Assembly: GCA_951217055.1 (NCBI GenBank)
Contig: OX578281.1
Coordinates: 27,514,101 to 27,578,100 of the forward strand
Direction of reading: 5' to 3'
Length of the DNA: 64,000 nt
Source: Gerris lacustris
Lineage: Eukaryota > Arthropoda > Insecta > Hemiptera > Gerridae
Shown here piece after piece: positions 32,301-44,300 of this stretch (its first letter is position 1; every line of letters begins with the position of its first letter). Made by a program: the position numbers and the translations under genes. The notes beneath the pieces were generated by a model, which searched no databases, was not told the origin of the DNA, and saw only the letters and a list, made by a program, of their open reading frames with translations.

Positions 32301-35300
32301 GAACTAAACATCCCTTTGTCTTAATAGTTATTTAGACTAAGGAATGTATGACTAATTATATGCTAAAAAGTACAACATGTATGTCATATTTCGTCAAAAT
32401 TAGCCCAGTTGTTTAGGCTCCACGTGTCTGCACTGACGACTGGTGACAGACAGATTTTTTTAAAAACCACTTTTTTGGCCTCAAGGGGCCTCAAAACGTG
32501 TAAATCCATCAACTTCTAAAAATCTATGTCCGCATAATCACAATACTTTCTCTTTGTATGAGAAAGAAAAACATAGGGGAGTTACAATTTAAAGAAGTAC
32601 CTATAACCCTGCCACTGAGAATACCTAGTAACTTTAAAATTGCTGCAAAATAAAGAGCTTAGCGTTATTTTTATAACAATATCTGCGACCTCTTAGAATA
32701 AATAGCTGTCATTATCCAATTTTCATTTGAAACATAAATTCACTTAGATAAACTGAGTTTTCTCAATTAAACCATTTAACCATATTCCAACTGTACAAAC
32801 TGATTGGCCTACTTAATCATTTATAAATTTCATGTAACCCTCATCTAGAGGTATTATAAATTTACGAACGTTCTGTTTTACAGGCAGTTGCATTCAGAAA
32901 GGGACTCAGTACCTGATGTTCCAGCTGTTTACTTCTGCATGCCCTCCGAAGAGAATCTCGGCAGGATAGCTCAGGACTTGCAGAAAAACCTCTATGACAT
33001 CTATCATTTAAACTTTGTATCACCTCTCTCCAGGCATAAGATGGAGGATCTCGCTGCTGCAGCTCTCCAGTCCAACAGTGTAGCCAATATTCACAAGGTA
33101 AAATTTTATTTACTCCTATAAGATTATTGAGAAATAAATTTACAAACTGCATTTTTGTTTAACTAAATGGACAGGTGTCGACAGATATTTCCATTATAAA
33201 GTGGTAAAAAGACCTTTTTTACACATTCATATGAGGAGTGACCCCGAAGCTAAGCAACCAGTTGAACCGAGGCCAGATAAGCAGGCTTCTATTGTGTTTT
33301 GTTTTTATTTTTTATTATTATTATTGATGTTCTGCTGTAACATTTACTATATGGTTTTATTTATTTTAATTTCTTTTATCCCCAGATATATGACCAATAT
33401 CTAAATTTTATATCATTAGAAGATGATATGTTTGTATTGAGGCATCAAAACAGTGAAGCTATATCATACTACGGTAAGATTTATTTGTTTAATTAACATT
33501 TTTAATTTAATTTTTTTTTTCTTAATATTTTTTATTAATATCCTCTGTAAATACACTGTTTCATTTTTATTTGTATATTTTATAAGATGTTATTAGGGGT
33601 GTCTGGTAGCTCATAGCTATCATATGTGCTCGTCTCACTGGACAATCCGCTTAAATTCCAACTCTGGCTAGGGATTTATGTATTTACCAACTATTTGCCA
33701 CTTGTGCCAAAAGTCAGCTGGCCCAGTGACCACTTTTACCCAGGAAAATATCTGAATTTGAAAAACCTCAAATAATAAACATTCTCAAATCTTCAAAAAT
33801 TAACCGTATTTTAATTATTATTATTTTTATTTTTTTAATTTCAGCTATCAATAAAGGTGAAATAAAGGATACGGAAATGGAAGCGATCATGGACACAATA
33901 GTCGACAGCTTATTTTCAGTTTTCGCCACTCTAGGTGAGTTATATATATAAGTTAATTTATTAATGCCCTGTGGGAGGAGTTTTGATTTAAAATGAAATG
34001 TTGTAGATTTCTAAAATTACTTGTTGCTCCTCAGTTTCAATATAGCTGCCTTTTCTCATTTTTTTATACTTTGAGTTAGGTGAAAATTGATAATGAAATG
34101 TAAACAGTCTTGTGTTGAACTATTCTAAAATGTAGTCTTTTTCCTGAGAAAAATGATGAAAATAAATCTGTGATGCTTAACAAAATACAACCCCTTGATA
34201 TCTGTAGGAGTTACGTTCCACAGTGTTCTGTGGATATGGAACACAGTCAGCTTGCCTGTTTAAATTTTTAATGTGTTCAATTATAAATTGATTATATATA
34301 TGGTATTAAAATTTAGTATGACGATGTTTTGCCACAGCTATATTTTATTATTGTTCTAGAGGGGTTTTGTTAAAAATTACTTGTTATTGTTCGGTTTAAT
34401 ACTTGTTTTGTTTCCTTTTTTTCAATTTTAAATCTTTATCCTTTATTACTTATTCTTCCATTCCAGTACTAATCTTTCCAGATAACTTTTTGCTCATCCT
34501 CTAATCTCTTAAACCGTTGTACAGTTGCTCTGTTTCACTGATTGTGAAATCTTCGATCTTAGTAGTTTTAAAATGTTCCCTACTTTATCTTGATCTGTGA
34601 TCTGTAAAGTGTTGATCCCTTTCTTATTATAAATAAAATGTTGTCCAAAAACTTATAAAAATATAGATGAGAGAAAAAACTATTTATAAATATAAATCCA
34701 ATTTTGTATGGATGTAGTTTTTTATTAATGTCAGATCAAGATGAGAGTTAACTCTCGACAGCTCAGGTTGGCCTTAGGGCCACAACATTTCTGCCAGTAA
34801 CATTTTTGTTTTCCTAGTTGGCCCAACTTTCTAGCCGTCAAAATCACGAGCTTTCATTGGCTTCCTATTTTTTTTTACTTTCCCACACTGCTAGGGATAA
34901 CTCTTTTCTTGATCCTTTTGTAAACTATTATTAATGAAATTTTAAGTTTTTTAAAAAAGAAAAAATATATTTACAGGTACTGTTCCTATAATCAGGTGTC
35001 CGAAAGGTAATGCTGCTGAAATGGTTGCTGAAAAATTAGATAAGAAGATGAGAGAGAATCTTAGAGACACTAGAAATAGTCTGTTTCTTATGGATACAGC
35101 TCAGGCGGGTACTTTCAGGTAATCATTAAATATTAAATTGTGAATAAGAATATTACATCAGACCCATTTCTACCTGGTAGGGGTGAAGAGGGTTGTCAAA
35201 AGCGTCTCCAGACCGGCCTGTCCAAACTTATATTGAAGGACCCATCCCAGGATATACCTCTTTCTCAGCAATCGACCTGGAGGTTGTTCAGTCAAGTTGA

Positions 35301-38300
35301 GATACAGTTTTACTATCTGAGTGTTGATTCATTATGTATTGTTTCCACAATATCTCAGCTAAAAACAACTCACTAAATTGCATATAAGAATTGAGCTTAA
35401 AATCAATTTCTGACTATTCTATCATTCATTTTAAATGTTTGTTTGTTCTAGTTTCCAGAGGCCAGTTCTTATTCTACTTGACCGCACTGTGGACATGGCG
35501 ACTCCATTACACCACACGTGGACATACCAAGCTCTGGCACACGATGTTTTGGATTTGACTCTTAACAGACTAATGTTGGAACAGGGTAAACCCAAGTCAA
35601 GACCTTGTCATCTTGACCCAAAGGACAAATTCTGGGCCATGCACAAAGGAAGGTAGTTCAATTCTTTAGAGGAAACTCAGTTTTACTTATGGCAAACAAA
35701 ATTGTTCTAAAACCACTGTGGCTAATTTTTAATACAGATGAGTAGAACACTGACGATGACTAAGTTGTCAAAAGCTTATGACAATACACTGATTAATCGA
35801 GCTAGTTATAATGTTCGTTAGTTACTACCTTTACTTGTTTACCTTCATCATTAACACAGATATGTGTCAACTACTTTTCATAATGTACACATTAAAAAAT
35901 ATTTATTGAACACATAAAACATTTTAAGTGGAGAAGGAAAAGAATATGCAATCTTGTTATATTGTGTTAGGCAGTTTATGTTTGATGAAAGGAGCTTCTA
36001 GGTAGAGATCAGTTTAATTAAGGTAAACAGGTGAAGATAGTTTAAAAAAAAAAACCATTGCTTCGGCAATTAATCAGTATATTCTCAAACCTGTTTCGAC
36101 TATACTATAATTGTAATGGGCAAAGGGCACATAAGGTTTTAAAATGCAAGGTTATTTTAAAAATTGTGGCTAAGGGTTATTTGAAGATAGTACTTTGTAT
36201 TGCACCTTCCAAATAAAGCTATTACAGTAAAACATGTCTAGCAGAAAAATAGCCTTACCCACTAAATGGAAAAACCTAGTTTTTTTTTAGATATTTTGAT
36301 AGCTTTTTTACTACATTTTCAAGAAAAAGTAGTCCAACCCTCGTCACAACAATGTTTTTTTATAATAATAAATCCATAATATTCCTAATTCTGCTGCAAT
36401 TAGGCCTAAAAACATAAAAACCTCTTACATTTTTTTAGGTCAATGGATTTTCATAAAAACCTTTTGCATTTGGTTCGTTTCAAGAAGGGCAAAGTTTACC
36501 CATTTACATTTACTGCTCTTTATAAAAGGCAGTACTAGCTTTTTGGGGTCACTAATATCGAATTTGAGGTGAAAAATATTGAAATAAACCACAATAGTAG
36601 AAAATAGCTAAAATAGAACATGAAAATCCTATAAATTTATAAAGTTAAAATTATAATTCAAGGGATTTTTGGGGCTTTCTCTAACCACCTCTGACCTCCT
36701 TTAAATAGTTTTTCCTTAATGAAAGAGTTAACCTTAGACATATTTGCACAATTTTTATTAATACTGTGAAAGTAATAAAACTTCAGCAACTATATAAGCT
36801 TTGTTCTAACATATTTTAGTTTCAAATACCAAAGGTAACAAATTTTTGAAACTGATGATCAGATTAAGTAGATATGTGTTGCATGGCTAGTCCCTCTATC
36901 ATGTAATGAATATTGTGTTGATATCAAGTCTTAGATCCACGTTGCAATACATTCAGGAATCATTATGTTCAGTTTTGGCTTCAATGTAGCTTTCTCCTAA
37001 CACCTTATGTATTATCTGATTCAAGGTTAAAATCCCAATGAGATATTTTTACCCTGATGTAATGTGATTGATCTTCTTATCCTAATGATATAATCTTTTG
37101 GTGATTCAAACAGTCTGAGAACCAAGTTTTAATTATAAGGAACCATTAAAATCAATTCTACCACCCCTAATGCTATTTTTCTAAAATAAACTACTTTATT
37201 TGAAAATTCATTGATTTCAGTCTTACTAAATTTTGATTTTCATTTCTTTTGCAGTCCATTCCCGACAGTAGCGGAAGCAATTCAAGAGGAATTAGAAGAT
37301 TATAGATCTTCAGAAGAAGAAGTTAAAAAATTAAAAGCCTCAATGGTAAAATATGTGTAGTCAAATTCTATTGTGTAGAATATTATGATGAATAAAAAAA
37401 TTTCTGTAAGGTTGGTCTAAGTTAGATGTTTTTTTTTACTGAGAATTGGTAAAAAAAAAATTGTTTAATATGAGTCAAATTGAAAAGAGCAAAATTTATT
37501 TTTCATATAGTGTAAAAAAGCAAAACTCAATAGCTTATAATTATTAAAAACCCGAAGTCCCCTATTAATGTTACCCTAAGTTTGCGATATATAGCCATAT
37601 AATAATAATATAAACTTCTGCAACTTCTTCTTACCCTTTGAAGATCCAACTCATAGGTCCATTAATAGCTGATGATTTAGCCTTTGGTGGGTACATCAGT
37701 TCCGAGACTGCTTTAGCATTAATATTTGACCTTGTGGATTACTAACATAAGTACCAAATTGGTGAGGCTACGTGAGTTTTTTTAGATGTCTAATGCCTTA
37801 CCTTTTAATCTCTCCCACTCAACATTTCTCGGAAATTTTTGTTTTACTAAAACATTTTCTTTTTATGTTCCTTTTTACGTAGGATGTAGCCAGGCTCTCT
37901 TCGATGCTTGATATAATCTTCCGTTATTTTTTTTTAACTTTTTCATACTAGAAAGGTATGCCTTATAATGTTTTTGTACCAGTCTGACAGGCCAATATAC
38001 CTAGTAACCCATTGTTTTTGAGCCAGTCTTACTCACCAATATGCCTATTACAATTCTTGTGTTGTTAATACAATACGATGTGCCAGTTGTACAATTTTAT
38101 ATTATTATTATTTATTTTTATTTTTTTTATTTATTTATTTTTTTTATTATTTATTTATTTTTTTTTTAATTTTATTATTATTATTATTTATTTATTTTTT
38201 TTTAAATTTTATTATTTTAATTCTTATTGAGATTTCTTTTTTTTTTTTATGAAGATGATGTTTTTTAAATGTGAAAAAATTAAAATAAAGCCCAGTAATT

Positions 38301-41300
38301 CTAGCACACCGGTATGAGGGACCGATGTGGATCTAGGTGAGGCAAACAGAGCCACAAATGCAATACAATCACTTGCTTGCACAAAACTGCAAAGCAATCA
38401 TGCATTGTAGGCTAAACAAACAGTACAAATTGAAGGTTTTAAAATGATGCATTACGTGTGTTTTACTGCTGTTCATACTGTTGAAACTTTGAGATTGGTT
38501 TTCAATAAGTTTTTGCAGCAAACAGAAATATTTGATGATTTTGCGTACGATGTGTTGGCAAGCCTAGGTGCCGTACTGACATGGTTACTAGGTTTTTGTA
38601 CTAAGTTTTTTGCTTAGAAACCATGTTGTTTTTTTTAAAAAAAATATGGGGCTTAGGTTTGCTGATCCAACATGTCAAAGCAATATTTTGTCATCATACA
38701 AATGATAACAAAAAATGTAAGGGTATGAAATTGAAATTTAATTTGTCTGGGTAATTAATATTTTTAAAATGTTTATTTATTAATCTCTGTGTGTAATTAT
38801 TTTGTTATTTTTTAAACATTATTTGAAGTTTGGCGGTATTTTGACAGATGTTAACAAACTTTGACGTCATCAAAATTATCACACTAAAATAATTATATTC
38901 GCTTATAAATTTTACTCTAATTAATGGAATTTCATCGTTTTTTTTTTATATTTGTTCCTTAATTTTTTCCGGTTCCAATGATATGCTATATATTAAAAAC
39001 CTATTAATGCTTTCGGTATTATTAACCGTCAAAGTTTAAAAATTCAAAAATTGATAACTTCAAAATGGCGGCCAATATCAAAATGAAATTTGGTGGGCTT
39101 GTTTGTCATACAGAGAAAATTTTTTTGAATCTAATAGTAGATCTAAAGTGTGATCTGTTATCTGTGTTTTACAGTATTCTGTTCTCTAATCTGCTTCTTG
39201 ACAACATCTGTTGATTAATTTATTTTCAAATCTGTGTTTAGGGAATAGACAATGAAAGCGAAGTAGCATTTTCCATGATGACAGACAACACTGCCAAGCT
39301 TTCATCAGCTGTGAACTCTCTTCCACAACTTGTAGAAAAGAAGCGACTTATAGACATGCACACTTCCATAGCGACAGGTAAATAAATATGAACTTTAACA
39401 ATCTGCGTTTTCCTGTCAAGTGGTTGTGAACTTCTAAATGATTTGTTTCCAATATTGGAAGAATCTTCAGGGGTTTTGCACAATTGTTATGTTGTTCATA
39501 TGGACAGTGGAGCTTCATTGAGTCAATCAATTAATGTTTGATAGGTAAGTCTAAAAGCTATGTGCAAATATTAGAATTTTTTTCTAGATTTGCTCTAATT
39601 AGAGCTACTGTACTTTAAATCTACAAATGGACAGAGCACTGAGAGCAATCTAGTGAGAGTTAGTCTAGAATCTAACTAACTAATTACCTCTTTGGGCCAA
39701 CAGCCCTTGGAGGGCCTAGGCCTGATAAAAAGCTACTATATATTTAATGGATGGCACAGGGTTAGTGTGTCATTTATGATTGGCATACACAACCAGTAAT
39801 CTACAATCTAGGGAGATTAAAGGAAATATTGCTAGATCACAGTGGACAACACTCAAATTACTCTGTTGGAGCTTATCTAGCTGCACTTTCCCAACTAAAT
39901 AGATTTTTTTAAATTATTGAATCACATCCAGTAAATACCATTGCTACTGGAGGTGTTTAGAGATAATCCACCCTTGGGCGAGGATGTCTTTGCTAAACAG
40001 CTATGCCAACCTGAATCGTCAGATGCAAATGAATCTCATCCTAAGCAACTCCCTTTGAGAATGATTACGATTACTGTAATGAGTTTAAAATGTTGGGATT
40101 CACGAAATCTCTGCCACATTCTCCTCTTGAAGATCTAAATTTATTATAAACCATGCACACTCTACATTTTTCTCTGGAGTGCATGTACCGTGTTATTTTG
40201 TGCAAGTAACAGCTTGTTATTTTTATTTTTTATATTTCTTTAGTCATTCTGATTCTTCCAATAAATTTCTGGTTGAGTTCATACAGTCTAATAAAAGACA
40301 CATTTCTCTAGTAAGTAGGTATATTTTGTAAGGGCGAGTAAATTGGTAAACATGTCTCGAAGTAAGTATCATTTGGGAAAAGCAAAAAACTTAGTATGTT
40401 TTTTCTCTGGTTTAGGTATGCTGAATGTGATCAAGGCTCGCAGACTGGACACATTGTTTGAATATGAAGAGAGGTTACTAGGCGGATCTGCTGTAGACAA
40501 ACCAGTAATGGAACTACTACAAGATCAAGATCTTGGCACTTTAGAGGATAAAATGAGACTCTTCCTTATTCACTACATATGTACAGATCATATGCCTGAG
40601 GTAAATTAATTTGTTTAACTAAATACATTATATACTTCTCTTATCCAGACTTCACATGGCGTAGTCCAGCTTAAGCTTCCTTAACGGAAGTCAGTTATGG
40701 ACGAAGTCAAGTCACTGCTACATCAGAGGGAAACTCATGGTGCCCATTTTTGGTACCCACAGTTACTGAGCAAAAACATGTCAGATATAAATTATTTACA
40801 GTTAAAAGGTTCTAGTAAAATAGAAACATCTAAAATTCTCTACAGATACATTTTATCCTATATAGACCTTAGTTATTACAAATAATTTTTTATTGATCCT
40901 GTATTTTCAATGAAAGGATTGTCTGTATTCATTTCAGGCAGAAGCTGAGCAGTGTGCGTCAGCTTTAGAGAAAGCTGGCTGTGATCTTAATGCTTTTAAT
41001 TACATCAAACGTTGGAAGTAAGTTTTCATGTTGAGGTTTGTTTGTTTCTTATAAGTATAACTGATTATCTGAATTGACCTTTGCAGATCAGTGTAGAAAG
41101 TGATTCTATTCATGTTAAAAAATTATAATTGACAGGGTGAATGGAGGATGAGATTTGTTTACATTTTGATTTAATTCACAACTGGGGTCATCATTGAAGA
41201 AATGTTCATTTATAATGATCTCTAGAGGGACCTATACTAATATTACAAGAAGTGTTACAATGTTCTTTGGACTAAATATCCCATTGTTTAATTAGTTATT

Positions 41301-44300
41301 TAGACACAGGCACTCCTCAAATGTGGTAATTAATTGGAAAAATTCACTTCACCGCTCCTATTGGCAAAATATAGTACTAAAAAAAGTGAAAACCGAGCTA
41401 ACTACTGTTAGCTCCTACTTCTTGGTACAATATTTAAAAAAAAAAACAAAAAAAAAAAAACAGAGCAACACATTTTCATGTCAGAAAATGTTGTCTGACC
41501 CAGCCCAAAAACATATCCATTTTAGTAGGGTGGATAACCAATTAAATTGATGCCACATAGCACCTCATTTAGTTTATTACCCAACTATGGGTGGGTGATC
41601 AAGAAAATGAGTGCTACTTATACAACAATATATTTATAAGCCCTTAGTTACAAATGAGTGCCTAAAAATAACTTCTTCACAGCAGGATGCAAGGAAGACA
41701 AGGAATATACCCTAAAAAATTGGGAGATGGTAGGAACAAGCAAAACAAAAAGAAATAAAATGGAGTCACTTGAGTAGCTCTAAGCTTACCAAGGTCTGTA
41801 CTGCCCTGCTAAGCCAAAAATTGTTTTAAAATTTTGGCTGATAATAAGAATATGTTCTATTATAAGGGGTAGTTTTTGCTATTTTTGATGGTCCTAAAAC
41901 TTTCCATCTAAAACATGTGAAAATTGTTTTTGTTGTAGTAAAAGAGTTTACTAAGTCAGAAGTCAGTCAATTATCTCAATGTAACTCCTCAAAAGTCATG
42001 TAGATTTGGTTTTTTGGTTTAGCACGTTCAGTGTAGTGCTTAAGGGTAATGTGATGGTATCAGTTTTACTGTCCCAATTTTATATTAGAGTAGAACATCA
42101 TTATATAAAACCAAAAGGGGCTAAAGGTTGTCTGGTTTAAAACAAATCATTCATTCAAATAATAATGTATAAGGATGTTCATCAATGAAAATGAAGTAGT
42201 TAGCTATGAAAAGTGTTAATTATTAATCAAATATAAAAACATTCTTAAACATAAGTATAATTAAAAAATAATGTGTATGTATACCCTGCCTTAATCTTTA
42301 GAAGAAGAAGGTCCTGGTTCAAGTTGATCCACTTACATTCATTGGTTTGAAAAAATAAAAATAAAAAATAAATAAATAAAAAGTCTGCAGTTTTTTTTTA
42401 AATTCTTATTTCTTTATTTAATAACTGACAGAGTTAGTGTTCATAAGGGAGCCAGGGTAGCCGAGCGTTTTAGGGCGGTCGCTCAGCTATCACTAAGTCG
42501 AGGCAACTCGAGGTCGTGGGTTCGATCCCGTGCCATGATACTCTGAATTGCATCAATGAATCGCGGACGGTGCAGGGCGAGGGACACCCTTTATGGGGAC
42601 TCTTCCCCCACTCTTTGATGTGGGTCCGATCCGCGTCATGATGATGTGATTTGTATCTATGGTTCGAGGACGGAGCAGGGCGAGGGACACCCTTTATGGG
42701 GACTCTTCCCCCACGCTTTGACGCACGCTTATATAGCTTACTAATGACCACACCATACTCGCTTCGGCGGTACAATGTACAAATGTATGATGTGTGAAGT
42801 AACTGGAACTCTCCACCACGGGGCGTAAAAAGGGCCTAAGTGATGGCCTAATTGCAAGGTTCGAACAAGTGGTTCGTCCTACCCGTTCTAATAGGAAGTA
42901 CTAGACTACTACTAGTGTTCATAATATAGCCAGATAAAAATAAGCATCCTTTAATATTATGGTTATTATAATTTTTTACCTATCCGTTATTACTTTATTT
43001 GTAAATTCTTTTAAATGAAGTGAGAAAAGTTTAATTTTTATTGTATGGCTGGATGTTTCAGAGCGTACACAAGAATGGCTGCAGCTCCGAACCAGTACAC
43101 AGGTGGTGGTACTAAAACAGTTAGTATGTTTTCCAAACTCGTGTCCAAAGGATCTTCCTTTGTAATGGAGGGTGTGAAAAATCTTGTTGTAAAAAGGCAT
43201 GTAAGTATCCATTAAACTACTTCAATTTCAATTCAAAATATTTATAACTAGTATCCCTCCTCTAGTATCAACAGCAATGCAACTGCAATATTTTTTTTTT
43301 TAATTAAGGTAAACATGTGACAATTGTCTGAAAAACCTAATAAGTCAATGGAACAACATCAGAATCATAGTTTCCATCTTTTATGCCTGTGAACACAATT
43401 GTATTTTTTGAAATTGATATAAATTTTAATTATTTATTGTCAGTTTTTAGTCTCTTATGTAAAATTATATTATTTTTAATTAAGTAATTTCACAGAAGAA
43501 CCAGCTTGGCTAAGCCATCTGCAGAATTATAAAAATTAAAATTAAATTTTAGAAAATAAGGCTAAAGAATTGGTTGAATTTACTGATATTTTGTGCTAAT
43601 TAAACATAATGATAATTCACATTTGAATAAAACACAGTTTGTTTAATCTAAAATAATATATAATTGTCTAATTACAATATTTACATGGAAATAAAAATCA
43701 TACAACTATTTTCAATTACAGGTATGTACAGATTGTTATTCAATTAATATATTAACTTGGTTTCAGAACTTGCCGGTGACCCGTGTAGTTGATCAGGTTA
43801 TGGAGTGTAAGGGATGTGAAGGTTACCTGTATCTTGATCCTAAACAACTGAGGCCTACAGAACCGAGGTCTAGAGGTCCTACATCTGAAGCCATCGTCTT
43901 CATTGTTGGGGGCGGAAACTACATAGAGTATCAAAACCTTGAAGACTATGCTAAGGTATAGTAACAAACCAAATACTTGAAGTACATAAAGGTGCTTTCA
44001 GCAGGTAGGGAGAGAAAGGTTAATTCAATTTATCTGTTATCAATGATATCAAATTTTTAAAATGCTTCAACCTTGACTCCAACCTGCATTGACCATTCTC
44101 TTGCAAGAAGTATGATGAAAGATCTTCAGACCCAGGGATCTTTAGAAAGCTCTTCCTTGAAAGATTGGAAAATGACTTGATAAATAATATTTGAATCCCG
44201 TGTTCAAATATAAACTCAAACATTTTTTAATGAGAGCTTAAGTGTATAATTTAATATAAGAAAAAATAATACTTTTGTATAGTCTACCTATCTATTTAAT

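Noticed and set aside
42448..42534. A functional tRNA gene
   Set aside because: A and B boxes are good, but the acceptor stem does not close and the sequence continues as a SINE body.
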